Of a stretch of 64,000 nt of DNA, positions 10,456 to 18,502 are shown one piece after another. The position numbers were made by a program, and so were the translations under genes. Origin of the DNA: Serinibacter arcticus (GTDB taxonomy: Bacteria > Actinomycetota > Actinomycetes > Actinomycetales > Beutenbergiaceae). The stretch covers positions 496,001-560,000 of the forward strand of contig NZ_RHPJ01000001.1 in NCBI RefSeq assembly GCF_004786095.1, in the 5' to 3' direction. How positions within the stretch are numbered: position 1 is the first letter of the stretch; every line of letters starts with the position of its first letter. The notes beneath the pieces are model-generated. The model did no database searches. It was given only the letters and a program-made list of their open reading frames with translations, and was not told the DNA's origin.

Positions 10456-11678
10456 CCACCCCTGCCACCCCCGTCGTCCACGAGGGACGCTCCGGCCGAT
10501 CGGTGCTGGTCCTGAACTCGGGCAGCTCGTCCCTGAAGTACCAGCTCGTCGACGCCGGCTCGGGCGACGCCCTGGCCTCGGGGATCATCGAGAGCGTCGG
10601 CGAGGCCTCCTCCGGCGTCCGGCACGACGTCGACGGCGTGCGGACCGAGCGCTCGCTCGCCGTCGCCGACCACGCCGCTGCGCTCCAGGTGGTGCTCGGG
10701 CTGTTCGACGGGGTCGGCCCGCCGCTCGCGGACGCCGGGATCGTCGCCGTCGGGCACCGCGTGGTGCACGGCGGGACGCGCTTCCTGCAGGCCGTGGTGA
10801 TCGACGACGCCGTGGAGGCCGACATCGAGGCGCTCTCACCGCTCGCGCCGCTGCACAACCCGGCCAACCTCACCGGCATCCGCGTGGCACGCCGGCTGCT
10901 GCCCGACGTGCCGCACGTCGCGGTCTGCGACACGGCGTTCTTCGCGACGCTGCCCGAGGCGGCAGCCACCTACGCGCTGAACGCCGAGGTCGCCCGGGCG
11001 CACCAGGTGCGCCGGTACGGCGCCCACGGCACCTCGCACCGCTACGTCTCGCGCGAGGTCGCCTCGTTCCTGGGGCGCGACGTCGCGGAGCTGAACCAGA
11101 TCGTGCTGCACCTGGGGAACGGGGCCTCGGCCTCGGCCGTCCGGGGCGGGGAGGCGATCGACACCTCCATGGGTCTGACCCCCCTCGAGGGGCTCGTGAT
11201 GGGCACCCGCACGGGTGACATCGACCCCGCCGCGGTCTTCCACCTGCACCGCAACGCGGGGCTGTCGATCGACGAGATCGACGACCTGTTCAACCGTCGG
11301 TCCGGGGTCAAGGGGCTGTCCGGCGTCGCGGACATGCGCGAGCTGCACGCGCTCGTGGCCTCCGGCGACGAGGGTGCCCGGCTGGCGCTGGACGTCTACC
11401 TGCTGCGGCTGAGGAAGTACGTCGGCGCCTACCACGCCGAGCTCGGTCGCCTCGACGTCATCACGTTCACGGCCGGCATCGGCGAGAACGACGACACGGT
11501 CCGTGCCGGTGCGCTCGCCGGCCTGGCGGGCTGGGGCATCGAGGTCGATCCCGAGCGCAACGCGGTCCGGTCCTCGCAGCCGCGGGTCATCTCGCCCGAC
11601 GGCGCCCGCGTGACCGTGCTCGTGGTGCCCACCAACGAGGAGCTGGAGATCACGCGGCAGACGCTCGCCGCACTCTGA
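10452..11678 (+). CDS. ackA: Acetate kinase
   Basis: Transfers phosphate from acetyl phosphate to ADP, giving acetate and ATP, and closes the xfp-pta-ackA operon. 408 residues. The N-terminal LVLNSGSSSLKY phosphate motif, GHRVVHGG, LHLGNGASASAV, the DTSMGLTPLEGLVMGTRTGD signature and the C-terminal FTAGIGEND are all intact. The ATG at 10452 overlaps the pta stop and is followed by a 20-residue extension before the conserved core. An open frame continues upstream through pta, but pta is clearly the coding frame there. A strong hairpin follows 40 bp downstream. Confidence 0.96.
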   Translation: MTTPATPVVHEGRSGRSVLVLNSGSSSLKYQLVDAGSGDALASGIIESVGEASSGVRHDVDGVRTERSLAVADHAAALQVVLGLFDGVGPPLADAGIVAVGHRVVHGGTRFLQAVVIDDAVEADIEALSPLAPLHNPANLTGIRVARRLLPDVPHVAVCDTAFFATLPEAAATYALNAEVARAHQVRRYGAHGTSHRYVSREVASFLGRDVAELNQIVLHLGNGASASAVRGGEAIDTSMGLTPLEGLVMGTRTGDIDPAAVFHLHRNAGLSIDEIDDLFNRRSGVKGLSGVADMRELHALVASGDEGARLALDVYLLRLRKYVGAYHAELGRLDVITFTAGIGENDDTVRAGALAGLAGWGIEVDPERNAVRSSQPRVISPDGARVTVLVVPTNEELEITRQTLAAL

Positions 11679-11681
11679 CCG

Positions 11682-11713
11682 CGAGGTACTTTCGGGCGTC
11701 CGCGAGGCACTTT
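11682..11713 (+). repeat. Dispersed intergenic repeat, copy 1
   Basis: A 32-nt unit, CGAGGTACTTTCGGGCGTCC followed by GCGAGGCACTTT, immediately after the ackA stop. Two related copies, in opposite orientations, lie at 38304-38332 and 38349-38378 beside another gene end. The copies share the core TTTCGGGCGTYCGCGAGGC. Confidence 0.6.
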
Positions 11714-11718
11714 CCGTG

Positions 11719-11762
11719 CGACGACGGGCCCGGAGACCGCGAGGTCTCCGGGCCCGTCGTCG
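11719..11762. terminator. Bidirectional terminator ackA / fruA
   Basis: Perfect 20-bp GC-rich inverted repeat (11719-11738 with 11743-11762) around a GCGA tetraloop, between the convergent ackA and PTS genes. It can terminate both transcripts. Confidence 0.85.
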
Positions 11763-11768
11763 TGGGGC

Positions 11769-13289
11769 TCAGGCGGTGACGAGCGCACCCTCGGCGGCGA
11801 CGTCCTGCGTACGGACGGCGGAGCGGTCCCGCAGCGTCTTGAGCAGGATGACGACGGCAGCCGTGATGAGCGTCCCGATGACGACCGCGGCCAGGAAGCC
11901 GAGCCAGCTGCCGATCAGCGGGAGCACCCAGATGCCGCCGTGCGGCGCCACGAGCGTCGAGCCGAACGCCATCACGAGACCACCGGTCGCGGCCGAACCG
12001 ACGACCGAGGAGACGATGACGCGCCACGGGTCGGCGGCCGCGAACGGGATCGCACCCTCGGAGATGAAGGACGCCCCCAGCAGCCAGGCGGCCTTGCCGT
12101 TCTCGCGCTCGATCTCGGTGAACAACCCCTTGCGCACCGTGGTGGCGAGCGCCATCGCCAGGGGCGCCACCATGCCCGCGGCCATCACGGCGGCCATGAT
12201 CTTGTACTGCGCGGCGTCGGAGGCGAGGCCCTCGGTCGCGAGTCCGGTGACCGCGAACGTGTAGGCCACCTTGTTGATCGGGCCGCCCAGGTCGAAGCCC
12301 ATCATCGCGCCGAGCAGGATGCCCAGGAGCACGATCGACCCGCCCGAGAGGCTGCTGAGCCAGGTGCCCAGACCGTCCATCAGCGCGGCGATGGGCCGGC
12401 CTAGCACGACGAGCATGAGGATGCCGATCCCGAGCGACGACAGCAGCGGGATCACCACGACCGGCATCACGCCCCGCACGCCCTTGGGCACCCGCCAGCG
12501 GGAGATCCACAGCGCGAGGAAGCCGGCCGCGAAGCCGGTCACGAGTCCTCCGAGGAACCCGGCACCGACGAACCCGGCGGCGGCACCTCCGACGAACCCG
12601 GGGACGAGGCCGGGACGGTCGGCGATCGCGTAGGCGATGAAGCCGGAGAGGACGGGCACGAGGAAGCCGAACGCGAGCTGACCGGTCTTGAGGAGCACGA
12701 CGCACCAGTGCTGCAGCGACGTCGGGTCGAAGCTCGCCAGGACGCCGGCGGCGTCGACGGCGGTGACCTCGATCGCGCCGTCGGCTCCGCCCCACGCGAG
12801 CTGCGAGAGCATGAAGCTCAGCGCGATGAGGATGCCGCCCGCGGCGACGAACGGGATCATGTAGGACACCCCGGTCATCAACCACTGCCGCACGCGGGAC
12901 AGCGTGCTGGCGTTCGGGTCGACCTTGGTCGCCGGACCGGAACCACCGGAGGACGACGACGTCGCGGCCGCGGTGACGACGCCGCTCTCGACGGCGGCGA
13001 TCGCCTCGTCCAGGACCTTCTGCGGCTCGTGCACGGCGCGCTTCACACCGACGTCGATCGTCGGCTTGCCCGCGAAGCGCTCGCGACCCTTGACCTCGAG
13101 GTCGGCCGCGAAGATGACGCCGTCGGCGGCGTCGATGACGGACTGGTCGATCGCGTCGGTCCCGATGGAACCCTGGGTCTCCACGACGACCTCGTGGCCA
13201 CCGGCCCTGCCGATCTGCTCGAGGGCCTCGGCGGCCATGTACGTGTGCGCGATGCCCGTCGGGCAGGAGGTGACGGCGACGAACTTCAT
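11769..13289 (-). CDS. PTS fructose-type transporter, IIBC component
   Basis: 506 residues. The N-terminal IIB domain (1 to about 100) carries the phosphocysteine Cys9 in VTSCPTGIAHTYMAAEAL. A Ser/Gly linker leads into a IIC membrane domain (about 130-490) with roughly nine or ten hydrophobic segments and GFDLGGPINKVAY, the substrate-channel motif of the fructose family. It takes up the sugar (fructose or a close hexose/mannose) and phosphorylates it during transport, using phosphate passed from the IIA protein encoded 1 bp upstream. No IIA domain is fused, unlike many FruA proteins. Confidence 0.93.
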   Translation of the reverse strand: MKFVAVTSCPTGIAHTYMAAEALEQIGRAGGHEVVVETQGSIGTDAIDQSVIDAADGVIFAADLEVKGRERFAGKPTIDVGVKRAVHEPQKVLDEAIAAVESGVVTAAATSSSSGGSGPATKVDPNASTLSRVRQWLMTGVSYMIPFVAAGGILIALSFMLSQLAWGGADGAIEVTAVDAAGVLASFDPTSLQHWCVVLLKTGQLAFGFLVPVLSGFIAYAIADRPGLVPGFVGGAAAGFVGAGFLGGLVTGFAAGFLALWISRWRVPKGVRGVMPVVVIPLLSSLGIGILMLVVLGRPIAALMDGLGTWLSSLSGGSIVLLGILLGAMMGFDLGGPINKVAYTFAVTGLATEGLASDAAQYKIMAAVMAAGMVAPLAMALATTVRKGLFTEIERENGKAAWLLGASFISEGAIPFAAADPWRVIVSSVVGSAATGGLVMAFGSTLVAPHGGIWVLPLIGSWLGFLAAVVIGTLITAAVVILLKTLRDRSAVRTQDVAAEGALVTA

Positions 13290-13290
13290 G

Positions 13291-13740
13291 TCAGGCCACC
13301 GCCTCGGTCACGACGGTCGCCACGGTCTCGGCGTCGGCCGCGTCGCGGACCGCACCGGTGAACGCGGGGCTGACGAGCTTGCGGGCGAGCTTGGCGAGGA
13401 TCTTGAGGTGCTCGTCGGCGCCCTCGGCCGGGGCAGCGATGAGGAAGACCAGGGTGGCGGCGCCGTCGGGACCCTCGAAGTCGACGCCGTCCGGCACGGT
13501 CGCCACGGCGAGCGAGGGAACGAGCACCGCGGCCGACTTGGCGTGCGGCAGGCCGATCGCACCGGGCATACCGGTCGCGGTGACGGCCTCGCGGGCCCGG
13601 ACGTCGGCGGCGAAGGCGGCGGCGTCGCTGACGCGACCGGCGTCGGCGAGGCGCTGGGCGAGGAGGTCGATGACGGCCCCCTTGTCTGCTGCGGAGACGT
13701 TGACGGCGACGAGGTCGGCGGTGATGAGCTGGCTGGTCAT
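13291..13740 (-). CDS. PTS fructose-type IIA component
   Basis: 149-residue stand-alone IIA (fructose/mannitol family). It receives phosphate from HPr on His66, in the motif AIGLPHAKSA, and passes it to Cys9 of the neighbouring IIBC protein. Its stop is 1 bp from the IIBC start. The 127-bp gap upstream, where fruK often sits in actinobacterial fru operons, holds only a short tandem repeat, and no 1-phosphofructokinase is present in the window. Confidence 0.92.
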   Translation of the reverse strand: MTSQLITADLVAVNVSAADKGAVIDLLAQRLADAGRVSDAAAFAADVRAREAVTATGMPGAIGLPHAKSAAVLVPSLAVATVPDGVDFEGPDGAATLVFLIAAPAEGADEHLKILAKLARKLVSPAFTGAVRDAADAETVATVVTEAVA

Positions 13741-13790
13741 GGGCTGCGCTCCTTGGTGCGGGGGTGGGTGAGGACTGCTGCGGTGCTGGG

Positions 13791-13835
13791 CTGGCTGGGG
13801 TCTCGCTGGCTGGGGTCTCGCTGGCTGAGGGCCGG
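13791..13835. repeat. 15-bp tandem repeat between PTS IIA and DeoR genes
   Basis: CTGGCTGGGGTCTCG occurs twice head to tail (13791-13805, 13806-13820), followed by a decayed third copy starting CTGGCTGAGG. It fills the gap between the regulator stop and the IIA gene. No open frame of note. Confidence 0.75.
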
Positions 13836-13867
13836 GTGGCTGGCTGCGCCGGGTCGAACGAGGGAGA

Positions 13868-14653
13868 TCAGGGCGGCGGTGCGACGGCGGGCGTCGCGCG
13901 GCGCACGCTCACACCCGCGGCCTCGATCTCGTCGGTGAGCTCGGGGTCGGCGTCGTCGTCGGTGACGAGGGTGTCGATGGCGTCGCACGGGATGACCGAG
14001 ATGAGCTCGTCCCGGCCGATCTTGGAGTGGTCGGCGACGACGATCACGCGCCGGGCGGCGGCCGCGAGCGCCGCCTTCACCTCGGCCTCGGCGACGTCGG
14101 GTGTCGTGACGCCCTGCTCGCGGCTGATGCCGTTCGCTCCGAGGACGGCGACGTCGGCCTTGACCCGGGCGAGCGCCTGGGTGGTCCAGGGGCCGACGGC
14201 CACGAGGGTCCGACCGCGCACGTGTCCGCCCACGAGGTGGAGGTGCACGTTGGGTCGCGTCGCGACGATGCTCGCGATGGGCAGGGCGTGGGTCACGACG
14301 GTGAGCTCGCGGTCGGTCGGCAGCATGGTCGCGAGCCGCGCCGTCGTCGTCCCGCCGTCCAGCACGATGGTGGCGGCGTCGCCGATCTCGGCAAGTGCTG
14401 CGGCGGCGATCGCGTGCTTAGCCGCGGTGTTGACGACCTCGCGCTCGCTGACGCTCGGCTCGAGGCCGAGTCGTTCGACGGCGACGGCGCCGCCGTGCAC
14501 GCGGCGGACGCTCCCGCGGCGCTCGAGCAGGGTCAGGTCGCGCCGGATGGTCTCGGCGGTGACGTCGAGCTCGCGGGCCAGGGTGGCGACGTCGACGCGT
14601 CCGTGGGCGCGGGCCCGCGCGGTGATCTCGGCGTGCCGTTCAGGTGGATACAC
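13868..14653 (-). CDS. DeoR-family sugar operon regulator
   Basis: 261 residues from the GTG at 14653. This start is preferred because it gives the family N-terminus (VYPPERHAEI, like M/VYPxERHxxI), has GGAGG five bases upstream, and lies downstream of the candidate promoter at 14713-14741; the longer frame from 14707 would start at about the transcription start. The winged helix-turn-helix is at about 18-55 (VATLARELDVTAETIRRDL). The sugar-phosphate isomerase-like effector domain shows VLDGGTTTARLA, LVGGHVRGRTLVAVGP and VVADHSKIGRDELISV. It lies first in the PTS operon and is expected to repress it until a sugar phosphate binds. Confidence 0.9.
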   Translation of the reverse strand: MYPPERHAEITARARAHGRVDVATLARELDVTAETIRRDLTLLERRGSVRRVHGGAVAVERLGLEPSVSEREVVNTAAKHAIAAAALAEIGDAATIVLDGGTTTARLATMLPTDRELTVVTHALPIASIVATRPNVHLHLVGGHVRGRTLVAVGPWTTQALARVKADVAVLGANGISREQGVTTPDVAEAEVKAALAAAARRVIVVADHSKIGRDELISVIPCDAIDTLVTDDDADPELTDEIEAAGVSVRRATPAVAPPP

Positions 14654-14712
14654 GATGTCCTCCATCCGGCGCTGCGGTGCGCCACCGGCGACATCCTTTG
14701 TCGCCACGTCCG

Positions 14713-14741
14713 AGTGTGCCCATGTTCGGCGCGCATGTCAA
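14713..14741 (-). promoter_or_regulatory. Candidate promoter of deoR-PTS operon
   Basis: On the minus strand a consensus -35 TTGACA (14736-14741), a 17-bp spacer, then CACACT (14713-14718) as a weak -10. The start would fall near 14706, about 50 nt before the regulator's GTG. Confidence 0.55.
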
Positions 14742-14825
14742 CAGATTCGGACCGATACGGCGAAGAGTCGGGCACCAAATCTGTGGTTTCCCACATCCAC
14801 TCGGCCGTGCAGCCTGCTTTCTCGT

Positions 14826-14856
14826 TCGTTCGTGTCCTTCCGAAGGCCACGAACGA
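14826..14856. promoter_or_regulatory. 31-bp near-perfect palindrome upstream of deoR
   Basis: TCGTTCGTGTCCTTC, a central C, then GAAGGCCACGAACGA: 14 of 15 pairs match (mismatch at 14835/14847). It lies about 85 bp upstream of the candidate deoR promoter and beyond the fumarase terminator. It could be an operator or a second hairpin; there is no gene in 14654-14990 otherwise. Confidence 0.6.
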
Positions 14857-14943
14857 TCGCAGATCTTGTTGCGGTGGGTGCGCGACGGCGGCGGGCAGCA
14901 CGGAAGGGCGGCGGGTAGCGGAGGTCAGCGGAGCGGCGCGGCA

Positions 14944-14984
14944 CGACGACGGCCCGGGACCTCGCGGGTCCCGGGCCGTCGTCG
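14944..14984 (-). terminator. Terminator after fumarase
   Basis: 18-bp perfect stem (14944-14961 with 14967-14984), 5-nt loop, 6 bp past the fumC stop. Confidence 0.8.
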
Positions 14985-14990
14985 GAGAGG

Positions 14991-16391
14991 TCAGTTGCGC
15001 GGCGTCGTCATCGCCGCCACGTCGAGGGCGACGTCGAGCTGGCCGTGCGTGACCTCGCCGCGCTCCACGTAGCCGAGGTCGACCACGGCCTGGCGGATCG
15101 TGATGCCCTCCTTGACGGAGTGCTTGGCGATCGCGGCCGCGGCCTCGTAGCCGATGACGCGGTTCAGCGGCGTGACGATCGACGGCGAGGACTCCGCCAG
15201 CTCGCGGCAGCGCTCGACGTTGGCCGTGATGCCGTCGATGCAGCGCTCCGCGAGCACCCGGGAGACGTTGCCCAGCAGCGTGATCGACTCGAGCAGGTTG
15301 CGCGCCATCACGGGGAGCATGACGTTGAGCTCGAACAGCCCCGTGGTGCCGGAGAACGCGATGGCCTGGTCGTTGCCGATCACCTGGGCGCACACCTGGA
15401 GCGTCGCCTCGGGCAGGACGGGGTTGACCTTGCCGGGCATGATCGAGGATCCCGGCTGCAGGTCCGGCAGCGCGATCTCGCCGAGCCCGGTGCGCGGTCC
15501 CGACCCCATCCACCGCAGGTCGTTGCAGATCTTCACGAGCGAGACCGCCACCGTTCGCAGCGATCCGGACGTCTCCACGAAGGAGTCCATCGCGCCCTGC
15601 GCCTCGAAGTGGTCGGTCGCCTCGACGACAGGCAGCCCGGTCTGCTCGGCGACGTAGCCGATGACCTTCTGCGGGAACCCCGCCGGGGTGTTGATCCCCG
15701 TGCCGACGGCGGTGCCGCCCTGCGGCAGCTCCGCGAGCCGGTCCAGCGTGCCGCGGACGCGCGCGATGCCGTAGCGGATCTGCGTGGCGTAGCCGCGGAA
15801 CTCCTGGCCGAGCATGACCGGCGTCGCGTCCATGAGGTGCGTGCGACCGGACTTCACGACGTCGGCGAACTCGACCGCCTTCGCCTCGAGCGAGACGGCG
15901 AGCGCCTCCAGCCCGGGCAGCAGGACCGTGGTGACGGCCTCGAGCGCCGCGACGTGGATCGAGGACGGGAAGACGTCGTTGCTCGACTGCGACGCGTTGA
16001 CGTGGTCGTTGGGGTGGACGGCCCGGCCCAGCGTGCGGCTGGCCAGCGTCGCGATGACCTCGTTCGTGTTCATGTTCGAGGACGTGCCGGATCCGGTCTG
16101 GAACACGTCGATCGGGAAGTCGTGGTCGAGCTCGCCGGCGATGACCCTGTCGGCGGCCCTGGCGATGGCGTCGGCGATGTCGCGGTCGAGCACGCCGAGG
16201 TCGGCGTTGGCCCGCGCGGCGGCCTTCTTGATCTGGGCGAGCGCGGCGATGTGGTGGCGTGCGAGCGTCGTGCCGGAGATCGGGAAGTTCTCGACAGCAC
16301 GCTGGGTCTGCGCCGCGTACGTCGCGTCCTTCGGGACCCTGACCTCCCCCATCGTGTCGTGCTCGATGCGGTACTCGGTCTCCGCGGCCAT
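14991..16391 (-). CDS. fumC: Class II fumarate hydratase
   Basis: Interconverts fumarate and malate in the TCA cycle; iron-independent homotetramer. 466 residues from ATG 16391 ([20 protein letters not shown]), with AAGGAG in front; a longer upstream frame is not conserved. [17 protein letters not shown]-type [12 protein letters not shown] and the signature [12 protein letters not shown] (about 314-325) are intact, and the N-terminal GEVRVP start matches FumC rather than aspartase. Downstream hairpin present; upstream is a DDAH-like gene on the same strand with 14 bp between. Confidence 0.95.
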   Translation of the reverse strand: MAAETEYRIEHDTMGEVRVPKDATYAAQTQRAVENFPISGTTLARHHIAALAQIKKAAARANADLGVLDRDIADAIARAADRVIAGELDHDFPIDVFQTGSGTSSNMNTNEVIATLASRTLGRAVHPNDHVNASQSSNDVFPSSIHVAALEAVTTVLLPGLEALAVSLEAKAVEFADVVKSGRTHLMDATPVMLGQEFRGYATQIRYGIARVRGTLDRLAELPQGGTAVGTGINTPAGFPQKVIGYVAEQTGLPVVEATDHFEAQGAMDSFVETSGSLRTVAVSLVKICNDLRWMGSGPRTGLGEIALPDLQPGSSIMPGKVNPVLPEATLQVCAQVIGNDQAIAFSGTTGLFELNVMLPVMARNLLESITLLGNVSRVLAERCIDGITANVERCRELAESSPSIVTPLNRVIGYEAAAAIAKHSVKEGITIRQAVVDLGYVERGEVTHGQLDVALDVAAMTTPRN

Positions 16392-16405
16392 GCGGTGCTC
16401 CTTCG

Positions 16406-17203
16406 TCAGTCTCTGGGCTGGTCCGAGGCCAACTCTGCCACGCCCGCACGCACCCGCACCGACAGGCAGGTCACGCAGCCCTCGAGCTTCTCGAACTCGG
16501 TGATGTCCACCGTCACGACCTCCAGGCCCGCGTCGCGCCACTGCTGCGCCGTCTCGGGGGCGCTCGCCGACATCAGGACGGTGCCGGGGTCCAGGACGAC
16601 GACGGCGGTGCCGGTCACCTCGGGCACGGGGCGGAACGCCGGGAACGCGCCGGGCGCCTCGACGAGCGAGGAGTGGCCGATGACCGTGCCGTCCGGGAGG
16701 GCCGTCACGGCCGACTTCAGGTGCAGTGCCGTCGTGACCGGGACGACCACCACCTCGCGGCCCGCCGGCTCGAGGACGGCCCGCAGCTGTGCGATCCCGG
16801 CGTCGTTCGTGCGGGCGGTGCGCCCGACGTAGACGCGCCGCCCGATCTTGAGGACGTCACCGCCGTCGAGCGTGCCGGGCGCCTCGACGGCGTGCACCCT
16901 CAGACCGAGCGACCGCGCGGCGGCCTCGGCCCCCGCGCGCTCGCCGCGCCGCGACTCCGCGCCCGCGCGCGCCAGCACGGCGAGGTCGTCGAACACGATG
17001 ACCGCATCCTCGACGAAGACGCCGTCGGACTGCTCGGGTACCGCCTCGACCTCCACCACGTCCCAACCGCGCTCGGCGAACGCGGCGACGTAGCCCTCCC
17101 ACTGCCGCTGCGCGAGGTCGGCGTCGACCGGCTGGCGCTCGAGGTGGGTCAGCTCACCGTCGGCGAGACGGGGCGAGGGGCGACGGACCAGGAGGCGCTT
17201 CAC
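16406..17203 (-). CDS. Dimethylarginine dimethylaminohydrolase-like protein
   Basis: Guanidino-group-modifying hydrolase of the pentein fold (DDAH/arginine deiminase superfamily). DDAH members hydrolyse N-omega-methylated arginine to citrulline plus methylamines. About 265 residues from GTG 17203 ([18 protein letters not shown]); GTG 17218 is an alternative. Visible family features: [20 protein letters not shown] near residue 60, [20 protein letters not shown], catalytic His in HLKSAV, and the C-terminal nucleophile Cys in [11 protein letters not shown] (about Cys246). Same strand as fumC. Substrate specificity is inferred only from family. Confidence 0.8.
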   Translation of the reverse strand: MKRLLVRRPSPRLADGELTHLERQPVDADLAQRQWEGYVAAFAERGWDVVEVEAVPEQSDGVFVEDAVIVFDDLAVLARAGAESRRGERAGAEAAARSLGLRVHAVEAPGTLDGGDVLKIGRRVYVGRTARTNDAGIAQLRAVLEPAGREVVVVPVTTALHLKSAVTALPDGTVIGHSSLVEAPGAFPAFRPVPEVTGTAVVVLDPGTVLMSASAPETAQQWRDAGLEVVTVDITEFEKLEGCVTCLSVRVRAGVAELASDQPRD

Positions 17204-17294
17204 GACTCCATCCTGCACCGCGAGACCGCCCCGGGTCGCGGGATCGGGGCGCAGAACGCGAGCAGGGGCGTTCTCGGCGGAGGGCGCCGAGGCG

Positions 17295-18425
17295 TCAGCG
17301 CGGCGAGTAGGGCGAGACGACGACCTCGACCCGCTGGAACTCCTTGGCGTCGGAGAAGCCGGTCGTGGCCATCGCCTTGCGGAGCGCACCGATCATGTTG
17401 AGCGTGCCGTCGGCGCGGCCGCCCGGACCGTGCAGGATCTCGCGCAGCGTGCCGACGGTGCCGACCCGCACGCGCTCACCGCGCGGCAGGTCGGGGTGGT
17501 GGGCCTCGGAGCCCCAGTGCCAGCCGCGGCCGGGCGCCTCGGTGGCGCGGGCGAGCGCGGCACCGAGCATGACGGCGTCGGCGCCGCACGCGATGGCCTT
17601 GACCAGGTCGCCGCTGCGGCCGACGCTGCCGTCGGCGATGACGTGCACGTACCGGCCGCCCGACTCGTCGAGGTAGTCGCGGCGGGCCGCGGCGACGTCG
17701 GCCACGGCGGTGGCCATGGGCGCGTGGATGCCGAGGCTGGCGCGCGTGGTGTTGGCGGCACCGCCGCCGAAGCCGACGAGGACGCCCGCGGCGCCCGTGC
17801 GCATGAGGTGCAGCGCGGCGGTGTAGGTCGCGGCGCCGCCGACGATGACGGGCACGTCGAGCTCGTAGATGAAGCGCTTGAGGTTGAGCGGCTCGGCCTC
17901 GGAGGAGACGTGCTCGGCCGAGACGGTCGTCCCGCGGATCACGAACAGGTCGACGCCGGCCTCCACGACGGTGCGCCAGTGCTCCTGCGTGCGCTGCGGC
18001 GACAGGGCGCCGGCGACGGTGACGCCGGCGGCGCGGATCTGACGGATGCGCTCGTGGATGAGCTCGGGCACGACGGGCTCGGAGTACAGCTCCTGCATGC
18101 GGCGCGTGGCGTCACCCGCGGGGATCGTGGCGATCTCCTCGAGCAGCGGCTCGGGGTTCTCGTACCGCGTCCACAGGCCCTCGAGGTCCAGCACGCCGAT
18201 ACCGCCCAGGCGTCCGAGCTCGATCGCGGTCTCCGGGCTCATCACGGAGTCCATCGGCGCCGCGACGACCGGGATGTCGACCTGGTAGGCGTCGATCTGC
18301 CAGGTGACGGACACGTCGTCGGGCGTCCGGGTGCGCCGGCTCGGGACGACGGCGATGTCGTCGAAGGTGTAGGCGCGACGCCCACGCTTGCCACGGCCGA
18401 TCTCGATCTCGTTGCTCACGGTCAC
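17295..18425 (-). CDS. guaB3: GuaB3 family IMP dehydrogenase-related protein
   Basis: 376-residue TIM-barrel protein of the actinobacterial/cyanobacterial GuaB3 group, lacking CBS domains. The N-terminus RGRRAYTFDDIAVVPSRRTR and VVAAPMDSVMSPE match IMPDH architecture. The loop that in GuaB reads GPGSICTTR reads GFGGGAANTTR here (218-228), so Asn225 replaces the catalytic Cys, which in IMPDH forms the covalent thioimidate with IMP. The later ADGSVGRSGDLVKAIACGADAVMLG phosphate-site region is conserved. A true guaB lies at 33167-34720. Function is therefore open: regulatory paralogue or altered chemistry. The start is GTG; a second GTG two codons in is possible. Confidence 0.9.
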   Translation of the reverse strand: MTVSNEIEIGRGKRGRRAYTFDDIAVVPSRRTRTPDDVSVTWQIDAYQVDIPVVAAPMDSVMSPETAIELGRLGGIGVLDLEGLWTRYENPEPLLEEIATIPAGDATRRMQELYSEPVVPELIHERIRQIRAAGVTVAGALSPQRTQEHWRTVVEAGVDLFVIRGTTVSAEHVSSEAEPLNLKRFIYELDVPVIVGGAATYTAALHLMRTGAAGVLVGFGGGAANTTRASLGIHAPMATAVADVAAARRDYLDESGGRYVHVIADGSVGRSGDLVKAIACGADAVMLGAALARATEAPGRGWHWGSEAHHPDLPRGERVRVGTVGTLREILHGPGGRADGTLNMIGALRKAMATTGFSDAKEFQRVEVVVSPYSPR

Positions 18426-18502
18426 CCAGGCTACCGGGCGGATGCGCGACGCACGGCGTGGACCGCCGCATGGATGTCGGTCGCGGATGGCAGGGTGTGG
18501 GC

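Noticed and set aside
13791-13835. CRISPR array
   Set aside because: Repeats are head-to-tail without spacers and no cas gene is nearby.
13868-14707. Longer DeoR start at GTG 14707
   Set aside because: It coincides with the predicted transcription start and adds non-conserved residues; GTG 14653 has a Shine-Dalgarno and the family N-terminus.
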